Assembly (NCBI RefSeq): GCF_030272615.1
Contig: NC_081405.1
Location: forward strand, 316,813,541 to 316,877,540
Origin: Cryptomeria japonica
Lineage: Eukaryota > Streptophyta > Pinopsida > Cupressales > Cupressaceae
DNA length: 64,000 nucleotides
Reading direction: 5' to 3'
In this document: one piece after another, positions 24,185-34,468 of the stretch
Layout of the letters: every line of letters starts with the position of its first letter
Position numbering within the stretch: the first letter of the stretch is position 1
The notes under the pieces: model-generated
Databases searched by the model: none
What the model saw: only the letters and a program-made list of their open reading frames with translations
What the model was told of the DNA's origin: nothing
Made by a program: the position numbers and the translations under genes

Positions 24185-24477
24185 AGCAAATAGATCCTAC
24201 AAAGATTAATTCACCCTATTTTGATAAAAAATCTTTTTGTCAATTTCATCGTCAACCTGGGCATGATACTGAAAAATGTTTTGCTTTAAAGGGTAAAATT
24301 CAAGATTTGATTGATAATAATACTATCTCTGTTTCAAGAGTGAATGATAAAGGCAATACATTTGAGCTCCTCCTAACCAAAATCTTAATATTTTTACTGA
24401 TCCATTACCTTCTCATACCTCTAATGCGATTGAGACTAATGATTCCTCTTTCTCATCTGATGGTCTTGTGTCTATGA
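24163..24477 (+). pseudogene. gag continuation with zinc-finger-like motif
   Basis: Shifted by one base relative to the gag frame, this encodes CQFHRQPGHDTEKC near 24238, a C-x2-H-x4-H-x4-C variant usual in Athila/Tat-type gag, followed by LKGKIQDLIDN. A second frame change near 24366 moves the reading into the protease frame. The two shifts could be decay or, less likely, programmed. Copies elsewhere in the genome would decide. Confidence 0.72.
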
Positions 24478-25442
24478 CTCCGAATGTGATTAACTTTGTA
24501 GAGCAGCAAGAAAACCCTAGAGAACCTTCCATCACATTTGATTCTAGTGAAACTATCAGCGCACCTAATGGTCCTTTATACATAGTTGCAAAAGTCAAGA
24601 ATACACCTTGCCATGGAGTGCTTATTGATCCTGCTTGCATGGTTAATGTTATTACTGAGGAATTTCTTTTTACTTTGCAATTGAATCAAGTGATCTATGA
24701 CAAAACAGATGTGATTTTGAAATTATTTGATGCATTTTCTTCTCCTGTAATTGGTTCTATTACATTACCTATTGAGGTCCATAACAAATCCCTTGATATG
24801 AACTTTGCTATTATTCCTTCATCGAAACAATTCCGTGTGAAGCTAGGCTATCCTTGGCTATCTTCCATGAAAGCTATTGCTTCTCCTATTCATAAATGTT
24901 TGAAATTTCCCCATAATGGTGAAGTTGTTACTGTCAATCATAGTCTCTTTAAACCAACTGAAAGAACTTCTAGCGTTCCTATTGATTATTTTTGGCCTAA
25001 ACAATTCCAATCTCTTCCTCCGCGAAGTGATCATCTTTTCAAATCTTATCAAAAGTGGAAAACAGATATGATCCTATCTCTAAGTGAACCTAGAACACCC
25101 AAACTTGATATTCCTATCATTCTTGAGAAGGAAGTTCTTCCTTTGAAAGATAAAACTAATGTCTTTCCTCAAGAAGATTCCCAACCCATTCCTATGGATG
25201 TAAATATGTCTATGTCTAAAAGCAGACCTATACCTCCTCATCATGATGGACTTGGTCTCCTTTCTAAACCAAATATTCCTCCTTTACATGGAGCAGTTCC
25301 TCCTCCTTCCTCTTATGGAGAGAAGAGACCTTCCTCTTCTCTTATTATCCAGCCTAAGAGACCACAACCCAAACACCTAAGTGATAAGGATGAGAACATT
25401 CCTCCTCTTCAATCTTCTCAACTTCCTACTAAGACTAGATGA
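24468..25442 (+). pseudogene. Aspartic protease region of the nested gypsy-type element
   Basis: GPLYIVAKVKNTPCHGVLID leads to the catalytic site, read as LIDPACMVNVI. The Asp is present, but the usual D-S/T-G is D-P-A. The pattern of a short beta-strand followed by VNVITEEFL is that of retropepsin-like proteases in Tat/Athila elements. The C-terminal half is Pro- and Ser-rich with no domain I recognise. It ends at an in-frame stop at 25440, after which the same frame continues. No RT follows. Confidence 0.68.
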
Positions 25443-25898
25443 AATCATTTTGCACGTGAACGCCAATGAAAGCGTCATCTTAGAGCTCAGGCAGCTACTT
25501 CTCAAACTTTGCAATCCCCAAAAACACCTTCAACAAGCATTATTCTATTTTCTCCGAAATCTCCTAAACATAAGAGGCATGATGGTTTTGATCCTATGCG
25601 AGTTAAAGATCCTATTTTTATAAATCTTGATGATGATATAGATGAAAATGTTACTTCTTTTCATTCTGATAGTGAATATGAATATGTTGATGTTGATAAT
25701 CATTTATCTAACGAATTTTCTAAAGCACTTATCCTAGCTCCTAGACAAGAACAACGTGGCTTGGAACATGAACATAGCCCTTGTTTGGATCTTGTGATAG
25801 CTCCATCTACTGTGTTGGATGTTCCTCCTCTAGCGTGTTCCTTGCCTTCCCAAAATATTGATCAGCAAGATCGGGGGCTGGATGACGTGCTAGACTAG
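25443..25898 (+). pseudogene. C-terminal tail after protease, same frame
   Basis: The protease frame continues past stops at 25440 and 25467 into a basic segment (ARERQ, KRHLRAQAA) and then an acidic one (INLDDDIDENVTSFHSDSEY) ending LDDVLD at 25898. In autonomous relatives RT would come next. Here coding potential ends, which is why I call the family gag-protease only. Confidence 0.55.
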
Positions 25899-26640
25899 TT
25901 CATTAACATAGCAGACTCTCTCCTCCTCTCTTGATCTTTTTTGTTACTTCTTCTATGTGTTATTCTCATTCTTCTATTTGTTTTCCTTACTGTTGTCTAC
26001 TTGAGGATGATGCAAAGCATTGAGATCTCTTTTGGTCTCTCTCATGTTGACTCAAAAGACACATGTGTTCCCTTCTTCTAGGTGACCTTCCTTGATTGGG
26101 GAATGAAGAACAATTATGCATACATACATATGATATACATGAATTATCATACAGCATACTGACCCCAAGGAAAGTGAATTCACCTCGTGATTTGTGTTTT
26201 GTGTCTATTATCCTTGGGTTTATCTCACACTTGGGGGCTAAATCCTTGTGTTAATGTGCTCCTTTCCTTCTCATTTCCTATATGTATCACTACCTTAAAG
26301 CAATCACCCCCGATGAGGCGTGTGCGATTGCTTTAACGTAGGGGGGCATACACCCCATACACCCCATCTATCCCTTCAGGATACTCGAAAATTTCTTGGC
26401 GAACATAGCTTTGCCTTGAAAATTTTTGGTATTTCTCTTGCATGACTCATAGTGAGGGAACCTTACTACTGACAGTCATGGTTCTCCCTCGTGATCTTCC
26501 CTTTTACTTTGTCAATCGAAGTCGTAAGATCCTTAGTTCACTAGGGGCTTGGTGTGTCTTGCCTCCTTGACATGGTGAAAGTCTTTCAATATTGTTTCCT
26601 TGTACTTTACCGGAAGTATGGGCGTACGCTTATACTCCCG
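25899..26640 (+). other. 3' non-coding region of the gypsy-type element
   Basis: No open frame or pol similarity. It contains an 11-bp perfect inverted repeat at 26295-26305 and 26326-26336 and C-rich short repeats (CATACACCCC) near 26347-26366. The right end leads into the PPT. Confidence 0.6.
26295..26336 (+). other. Hairpin in 3' non-coding region
   Basis: TTAAAGCAATC at 26295 and GATTGCTTTAA at 26326 are exact inverted copies around a 20-base loop. In RNA this forms an 11-bp stem. It lies about 320 bases before the PPT. Function unknown. Confidence 0.6.
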
Positions 26641-26657
26641 CTAAAGTGGGGGCTAAA
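26641..26657 (+). promoter_or_regulatory. Polypurine tract of the gypsy-type element
   Basis: CTAAAGTGGGGGCTAAA lies immediately before the right LTR (TGTAGC). This purine-rich form is usual for Tat/Athila-like gypsy elements and sets the orientation as plus. Confidence 0.72.
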
Positions 26658-27919
26658 TGTAGCATCCTAAAATTGCAACACTTGCAATTTTGACTGCATT
26701 TGGGTCTTCACGATGGTGACACAACACTGAACCTAAATGGAGACTCCGAAACTTGTTCATGACACCAAAAACTGCATTTTTTAGCACCCTGGCCTGATCC
26801 TCCTTGCACCTTGTTGTCCCTGGAGGTGGGACCATGGCACTTTCAGGACCATGGTGCCCAGCACCCTAGTCCACAAGGACCATGGCACCCAGCACCCTAG
26901 TCCCTGGCCCTATTTTGGGTCGGGTCTCTTATGGGGCTTCAGGTCTTTAAGTTTCCAAACTGGAAAATATGGTTGCTATGTTAGCCCAAGGTCGAAAAAA
27001 TCAGTCTTTCAACCCTAATTGGAAAGTATATAAACTACATTTCCTCTCCCATTTTGATGAGGAAGGACATATGTGTACAAGAGGTGGAAGCGACATTCAA
27101 ACATTCAAGCATTCAAGAATTCCTTCAAGCAATTGATCATTCTAAGTCTCCATTCAAGGCTAAGTGTTGCATTCAAGACAAGGAGTCAACCATTGAAGAG
27201 GAGATCACATACCACTTACAACATACAACATACAACATACAACATACAACAACATTTACACCTTCACATGTAAGAATACAAACATTCTTACAACAAGGTA
27301 TTAGTACTTGTTTACATTACAATCATTCACATTTACAGCATTCTCATTTCTTGGTTAATTCCAAAACTGGGGTTTGACCTAAGGGCAAACCCCTAATCCC
27401 TAACCCCCCAATCATCCTCTCTTTTCTGTGTGTAGGTTGCAGGTACGCGGCTATAATTGAAGATCTAGAATCCTTGTGTAGAGACGAACAGATCCCCCTT
27501 CATTTCACAGATTTTCCGGAGGACCGTGTGCACGTCGGGCGCCATCGTCCTGTCAACTTTCACTCAAATTTGTAGGACAGCGTCGTCTCGACATTTTACT
27601 ACTAATTCTAGGTCCACAGCTTCATCCTATATTCCTATCTCTGTTTATAAGAGAATCTTTCTCACTTTACATGCATTCCTAGCTCAATCCTTCTATCTAC
27701 ATTCTTTACAAAAGAGGGTAGCCTTGCTGCCTTAACCCTTGAAACTCATTTAGAATCCAATCTTGCATTGTGTGGGATTGGATCTTGTGGGTTTCAACCC
27801 CTCTTTTGAATGTAAAGTCTCCCCTAAGTGAAAATCGTCAACCCTAGTGACCTCCTTTCTCTCTCCTTGGAGTGGTGGGGGGGAACACTTAGGGTTCGAT
27901 CACGATTTTCCACTTTACA
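26658..27919 (+). repeat. Right LTR of nested gypsy-type element
   Basis: 1262 bp, TGTAGCATCC to TTTACA. It is longer than the left LTR mainly because the phrase GGACCATGG...CCCAGCACCCTAG is expanded to tandem copies (about 26829-26903). Many differences from the left copy are C to T or G to A at CpG sites, as expected after methylation. Confidence 0.82.
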
Positions 27920-28495
27920 CTTCCCAATCAACATATCTCTTGTTACAATAGTCACACTCTGGATCTCATCAATAGTAGCTACCTTGTGTTTGTAAGAAAG
28001 AGGCAAAGATCATAGAACCTTAGCAATAATTTCATCTTCTTCAAGGATTCCATTGGCACATCTGATACCAAGGACAATTTCATTCACCTTAGCCATAAAA
28101 GAGTGTATGTTCTCATCTTCTCCCATCTTTAGCATCTCATACTTTCCTTTCAAACTCTATAGCTTAGAAACTTTAACTTGTTTATCTCCTCCATACAAGG
28201 TTCAAATATTGTCCTAGATCTCATGAGTGGTCTGAAGTCCCATTACATTAGTTATCTCTGAATTATTCAGGGCGATCAGTAATGTTTCCTTTTATCTAAT
28301 GTTATTTTCAGCTTCCTTGATCTCATCAGTAGTAATCGGTCCATTTTGAGGAACAGAATGCTCATTCTTTGTAATCTTCCAATAATATTTTTCTAGACAT
28401 CTGAAGTGCACCTCCATCTGGTTCTTCAATATAGAATAGTTACTTCCATCAAATCTCAAACTCTTGTTCTTAAAGATAAAACCTCCACTTGCCAT
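27920..28495 (-). pseudogene. Copia-A gag N-terminal part
   Basis: The start ATG (28493-28495 on the minus strand) opens MASGGFIFKNKSLRFDGSNY, followed by the DUF4219/UBN2-type gag core: ILKNQMEVHFRCLEKYYWKI, NVMGLQTTHEI, FMAKVNEIVLGIR and IVTRDMLIGK. It stops at the gypsy-type insertion; the rest of gag lies at 19397-19941. Stops occur near 28290 and 28215, so it is dead. The first 287 bases on the plus strand exist twice in the window (see 21155-21441). Confidence 0.85.
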
Positions 28496-28537
28496 CCCAA
28501 ATCTCCTCAAGCTGCTAAGCTTCTTCCAGAGGATATA

Positions 28538-28550
28538 GCTCTTATACCAA
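28538..28550 (-). promoter_or_regulatory. Copia-A primer binding site
   Basis: On the minus strand the LTR end CCAACA is followed by A and TTGGTATAAGAGC. This is the initiator-Met tRNA PBS (TTGGTATCAGAGC) with one substitution. It marks the right LTR as the 5' LTR. Confidence 0.8.
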
Positions 28551-28551
28551 T

Positions 28552-29884
28552 TGTTGGGAACAATAATGAGAGAAAATTGAGAGGGGGGATGAATCAGTTT
28601 ACTACAAGATCTACAAACTTAACCACAAATGCAAAACTAATAAACTGCAACAACAAAAAAGATAAGCAAATTGAAAGCACAACACACAACACCAAGATTT
28701 TGAAGTGGAAAACCTGGTTAAAGGAAAAACCATGGTGGGAATATATGCATAGTAAGATGATACTCTATAGTAGTATGTGTAAATATTATAATGGGGAATG
28801 CACATGCATTCAGGAACACTTCCTAGAGATCACTTCTCAAAAGATAATAACACACAATACTACAGCCCTAAGGGAAGTCTCATTGACTTATAACAAGATT
28901 CAAACAACAATCCAGAAGAAATGAACTACATTAATAGCATCTACAAATGCTTGATGAAAGTTCCCATTAAGCACAATTGCCTGCTCTGCAACACAAATCT
29001 CTGCTCAATCACAATAGCAAAATATGTATTTTCTTGTTCACACACACACCACTCTCATATAATGTAGACACAACATTGACACCAAACTTACATGAATATG
29101 ACACCTATTTATACAATTCATCAACCTTGACAACAAGGTTGGCTAAACCCTCAACTCATAATTACAAACTTCAATCAGAAGATACGAAGATCAACCACTA
29201 GACCAATATAATGATATGCATGACATCGCATAGACTTAAATCAAATTTCTGAATTCTCATCACCACCGTAAATTACTTTAAGATCAACCACAACATGCTA
29301 CACCACTAGGAAAGCCTCATAAACAAAATACATCACCGGATCATGAAAATCACCAGAAACTTGCACAATGATCAATGCAGATCATCAAAACAAATAGGAA
29401 ATAATTAGGTAACACCAACAAGAACATTAGAATCATTAGTAATAGTTGCACCAACACCACTTATCAAAACTTCATCGATCAACTTCTGAAACTCAAGAAT
29501 ACTCAAATAACAACAACAGTCATGAAGAAAGATAACTTATGGGCACGAAATGATGAATCATTTTAGATGAAGATACACATGACCATCCCAAGAAATCTCC
29601 CAAAGACACAGCTCAAGATTTGATCACACCGATATATACCAAAGGAAATACTAAACTCTGAAAAGCACTAATCAGAAAAGCAAACTGCAAACTGGATCAT
29701 ATGATATGATCAATTAAGATTTTTGGATCACTAAAACCAGTACGAAAATATGTAATAACACTACAAATACTCCATACACCAAACCATGATCACAATAAAC
29801 CAATAAGCAATCATCAGAGCAATAAATCACAGGAATGTTGACATCAATGACAACAACATATCCTACCAGCAACAATGTCCAACA
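28552..29884 (-). repeat. Copia-A 5' LTR
   Basis: 1333 bp, TGTTGGGAAC to GTCCAACA on the plus strand. Same landmarks as the left copy: GTGGAAAACC ... CCATGGTGGGA near 28704 and TTGACATCAATGACAACAAC near 29839. The left LTR differs throughout by substitutions and small indels. Confidence 0.85.
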
Positions 29885-29889
29885 AAAAT

Positions 29890-32800
29890 GCCCTCATTGA
29901 AGTAGTGCCCATTGGTAGCATTCCAATCATACATGTCCCATTAAACCCTTATTTGATCTAACTCTCACCCTTAAATCTCCCACCTCCAACGAATTACTAA
30001 TTAAAGGGTCTCTAAAGTCAACTACTTGACCACCTATTGTGACAAGGCACTCCAATCTAGAATATTTAATGTATCATGAACATAAAATAATAAAACAAAT
30101 GACTTAGATGCAAGACAAGCTAGGTAACAAAGTTAGAGGACGTGATATTATAAATATGCACTCTAAAAGCTCAAATGGACCCACAAAGTGTACTACAATC
30201 TTAGATCCCTTTCTAGTTTAACGTACATGTAAATATTTTGATACAAATATACTTCTTCTTATAATATGAAGATATCATTTAGTTTTTCTTCTTCAATAAT
30301 GGTTATTTGGGTGTAAGAAAAAAAGATATCCATCAAGAAGTATATCTCAATTCTTGCTATTTCTTTGAGAATGGAGTCTATGAATGAGATTGGAAATAGA
30401 TCCTTGATAATAACTAAATATAAGATATGAAGGCAAGAAAGGAATTTGGTGAATACAAAATTGTACCCATACTCCTCTGAGGCACTTGTAAATCCATGTG
30501 AATACATCCTTACATTCAAAGAAATATTTGAACAATGTAATACATAGTATTGCAAAGTTCTCATTATAGAAGAGATTCAACGGATGCATGTCAGATGCAT
30601 CAGATACATGTTTGGATATTGAAAAATAGATGGTCAAATGTATGGGAATGAGTGTAATTGGAGAGGAATAGAAAATTGGAGGATAAACCTTACTTTACAT
30701 ACAAGTGTTTCATTTTTAAATATCCTTGTATAAATTTATTCCTTTAAAATGCTAGATGTAAAACTATATGGTAATTAGCATGGGTATGTAAATTTTACCG
30801 TTATATTTTTTTCATCATTTTGAAATGTATGTGAATCCTTGAATTAACTTGTATTTTAAACTGTATTAGGGTTCACTATTATTATTTTAGTTCAACATAA
30901 GTAATGGACCCCAATATATTAGAAATGATGACAAGTCTATATGTAGAAACTTGTAAATATTTGAAAGATCGACAAATATGTGAATTAGTTATTGGATATG
31001 CCCCTTTCATCGGTTTCATCTATAACATACAAGGAATTAGAAAAGATAGAAAAATAGTACATGAAATCCAAATGCAAGTATGTGAAATATGTAAAATAAA
31101 TGAGTAGTGTGAATGTACCATGCAATAATTATATAAAGTATATTAAATAATAAGACATGGAAAACACGTAAGATAGCAATAGTAACATAATATTCACCCT
31201 AATAATATGAAAGTCAAAATGATGATACAACCCTAAATAGATAGATAATACCTATATAAGTACATAAGACATTAGGATAGACCAATATTAACTTTCAATG
31301 ACATATATTAATAGCACTAAAATATCATATTAATTTATATGACATATATTAACTGTGGTGATGCTAATGTGATTGCCTACATATGAACAAGCTTCTTGGT
31401 TCCCTTATTGTGCTCACACCCTTTATTTATTTATTTATGGGAAAGATGTTGGAATGCTAAGAACCGAGGTTGTGATGGGGAGCGAGATGTAAAGATGTAT
31501 TCAAATATCTTAAGGTAGAAAATAATAATGGAAGAGAGCTACACCCAACCTATCTAGTCAGGTCTAGTAGTTATCACTGAACTAAGTAGATTAACTATGT
31601 TTAACTTATATATAGTAGATAAGACATCTTGGACAATTGTGTAAGATGGACTAAGTTCCATGATTCAATAGAAATGTTTTTCAATTTTCTTGTAAATTAT
31701 GAAATAATAAACATATAGGTTGGTTGTACACTATAATAGATTATATATTTTATTTATATGAAATAAGAGACAAGAAACATATAGGAAATTTTTTCCTATT
31801 ATAGGACTACATAATCAAAATGAAAAGAGGAAATAGTAATGAAAATATAATGACATAGAAGTGATCTATTACTCAAGGCATTGCATATGGTCACTTCAAT
31901 TTCATCTACTTAATTTCCCATCAACATACTACTAAGCTTAGATACAACTCAAACAAGAATCATCATATTAAATATAATTAGGTCAAATCTTTGTTAATTT
32001 TTTTGAAAAAAAGCTATACTCATAGTAGAAAACGTTTCAAATAAAATTTCAAAAATACTTAAATAGTGGAGATAGGAGGCTTAGCATAGAAAGGTAAACT
32101 AAGGTCTTAATCAATCACTACATCCATTTATTTCATTAAGGGGAATAATCAATAAGATCCAACTTTAGTTCCAAAAGAGAGTGGGATGTTGTATATGATT
32201 ATCCTCCTCTTTTTGTATTTTTTCTATGTGATTACATGTAATAAATAGATTAAATGCTAGGAACTTGACAATATTTAGCATAAACATCTAGGAACATAAT
32301 AAATTGTAAACATAAAGATATAAATGATAAAAATAGACATAGAAAGGTACCTAATGTTGAAACCTAAGCTTGAAAATGCTAGACCGATGTGTTAGGTGCC
32401 TTATTCCTTTCAGGTGCGTTACAAAATAAGAATTTGGATTCTAGATCATAATTCTCCTAAAATCATGCTCTTTGAATTTAGCTACAATGTATCATATTGT
32501 TGTTATTATTGACATTGTCCATGAGGTTTTGTATGTTGTGAATATAGAACTATGTGTCTTAGTCCACCCTCTACAACTCTACAAATTTCAAAAATAAAAC
32601 TTGTAACATACACATAAAAAAGAGGGAAAATATTTGGTCTATTGTATAAGGGCTTGCCTAAGTTAAACTTTGGGTAGGAATTAACCTCCACTACAACAAT
32701 GATAATTAGAAAAGAGAGTGTGTGCCTTATAGGGTAGAGGCTAAGTTTGAAGTAAAATGTCAAATTGAAATAATATTACCTCCAACTTGATAATGGTGGT

Positions 32801-33378
32801 GATGCAGTGCTCTTTGGATAAGGCCTTAAAGGGTTGATGTAATAGCACAACATGATAAGAAATAAATGGCTTAATCATAAAATCACACTTGCACATAGGT
32901 TGTTATATCTTGTTTCTCCATATTATTTACATCTAAAGATACTTGCTCTAATGCTTTCTCTCAAATTGATCTCTATAATGCTTGCTCAATTATGACTAAA
33001 TAGAAATATTTAGAAGAAGGATCAAGCACCCTACTCACTCTAAGAGAATCCAAGAGCTAGTAAATAGGTGAGTAGCTTAGAATCACAATGTCTCCATATT
33101 TCTTTAAAAATTTCTCAAGGGATTATATAGAACATAGTGGTGATCGTTATGGGGATTTTTAAGCCAAGTACCATTTAAGTCTCGTAAATTGTGAGGAATG
33201 AAAACCAAATATATGGGTTATGAACATTTAGGTGCACTATCTAGATTATTACAAAAATTAGCTTATACAAAGATTAATTTTATGAATTTAGATGAATTCT
33301 AATAGTGGGTATCAAAACCTAATAGGCACCAAATCACTCATATCTAAGGTATATCTCCCAGCATTTACTTTAGAATGT
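29890..33378. other. Long AT-rich stretch without recognisable gene
   Basis: Only short chance frames, for example 30904-31107 (+) and 30259-30637 (-), with no family features. No terminal repeats, tRNA or rRNA seen. It is probably old decayed repeat DNA. Confidence 0.5.
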
Positions 33379-34030
33379 ACATTATTTAATTCAAGTTTAA
33401 TTACTATATGAGGATTTGAACTAAGGCAAACCGCTATCCACAACCCCTTTTTCTTTCTTTATATTTGTAGGGAGTTGATTGAGGAGCCACGACTGAAGAT
33501 TCTAATAGAGTTGATGATAACAAATAGGTTCTGATTTCAACTGAGTGAAAAGTAGAGGATTAAGGCAACCTACTAGCCTAGGAGTTTGCCTAAGTTTTTA
33601 ATAGTGAATCCACTGCATCTCCTTGATTTTCAAAAGACCCCACTTGCATGTCTTAGAGATATAGGACCAAGATAACCTAGCATCTAGGTCCCTACAATTT
33701 AGACTTAACTTTTAGGAATAGGTTATGATCTTGTCCTTTTTCTCAAATTCCTCTATTTGGCTCTATTTTCTATTTTTAGTAGTCTATTATTACTATTTCA
33801 CTTCAATTCTCCATCTTTTCATCCCAACTTCACAATATATATCCAATCTAAGCTAGAAAATGGGATATAAACAATACAAGTGTATCTAATAAATATTTTA
33901 CCTATTTTCCTATTTGAATTGTGGCTAGATATATTGGACTCTACCCCCCTTTTTTAATGTAATATTCCCTTAGGTGAGATTACTACTTTTATTATCTTAA
34001 TTGGTGAAACCCTAATTTTCCCAACCATTA
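33379..34030 (+). repeat. Diverged LTR remnant similar to the nested gypsy-type LTR
   Basis: Several phrases occur in the same order as in the LTR at 19947-21154. GGATTTGAACTAAGGCAAACC is the counterpart of GGGTTTGACCTAAGGGCAAACC, then comes TTTGTAGGGAGTTG...GACTGAAGAT, and finally CTACCCCCCTTTTTAATGTA, TTCCCTTAGGTGAGA and ACCCTAATTTTCCC, matching CAACCCCTCTTTTGAATGTA, CTCCCCTAAGTGAAA and CAACCCTAGTGACC. Spacing is similar. Boundaries are uncertain and no TSD was found, so this is an inference from ordered similarity. Confidence 0.42.
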
Positions 34031-34468
34031 CATTTTGTTAAACTTGTCGCTCTTACATTTGCAATAATTTTGATTGTGGTATCACTTCTAATTTATGTGA
34101 AATAAAAAATTAAATCTTTAACTCATATATGCAATTGAACTATATAAATATAGAGGTTAAATTCATAAAAAATGTAATTTATTCTTCTAAAATTGACTTG
34201 TGGGCTGCACAATATTTCAATTATTTCTTCAAATTTATATTGAGGATATATATAATAGAATTTACTAGATTTGATTAGTTTTCTATTTCAAATGTGATTA
34301 AATTATTTCTTAGTTAGATTTATTAAAATCTTATGTTGGATAATATTTTCTTTTACTTTACATTACATCCTTTCATCCATAGTACTCCTTCATATGGCAT
34401 CATTATGATTTGAAAAATATTTTCCACTTGAAAATTTAATCTCTTAAATATATTATCCATGTTGTATG
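34031..34468. other. AT-rich stretch between LTR remnant and Copia-B
   Basis: No gene or repeat recognised. Confidence 0.45.

Larger units (their letters stand above)
19947..27919 (+). mobile_element. Non-autonomous Ty3/gypsy-type element (gag-protease only) nested in Copia-A gag
   Basis: LTRs at 19947-21154 and 26658-27919 begin TGTAGC and end TTTACA. CTTCC lies directly left (19942-19946) and right (27920-27924), a perfect 5-bp TSD. A PPT precedes the right LTR, so the element reads rightward. The interior encodes a Retrotrans_gag-type protein and an aspartic-protease region, but no RT, RNase H or integrase between 25899 and 26657. This resembles the TR-GAG class of non-autonomous elements, with gag most like the Tat/Athila/Ogre branch. 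Oddly, the left LTR is followed not by a PBS but by 287 bases of Copia-A gag (21155-21441) with a third CTTCC at its start. By eye the two LTRs differ at roughly 5 percent of sites. Confidence 0.8.
14001..29884 (-). mobile_element. Copia-A: full-length Ty1/copia retrotransposon with two nested insertions
   Basis: A complete element bounded by LTRs at 14001-15332 and 28552-29884, with a PPT beside the left LTR and a PBS beside the right one, so it is transcribed leftward. The flanks AACAT (13996-14000) and AAAAT (29885-29889) form a 5-bp TSD with one mismatch. The domain order on the minus strand is gag, protease, integrase, RT, RNase H, which defines Ty1/copia. Removing the nested gypsy element (19947-27919), the duplicated gag block and the TIR element leaves roughly 7.3 kb, a normal copia size. 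The two LTRs differ at very roughly one base in eight by eye, and pol is full of stops, so it is old and inactive. The CCAAAGGGGGAGAT-TGTTGG junction is typical of SIRE/Tork-like copia families. Confidence 0.88.

Noticed and set aside
26310-26336. Hammerhead-like wording (CGATGAGG) near the 3' hairpin
   Set aside because: The second conserved core strand (GAAA) and the required stems are missing.
30259-30637. Two overlapping minus-strand frames as an unknown gene
   Set aside because: Compatible with chance in AT-rich sequence; no similarity or regulatory context seen.
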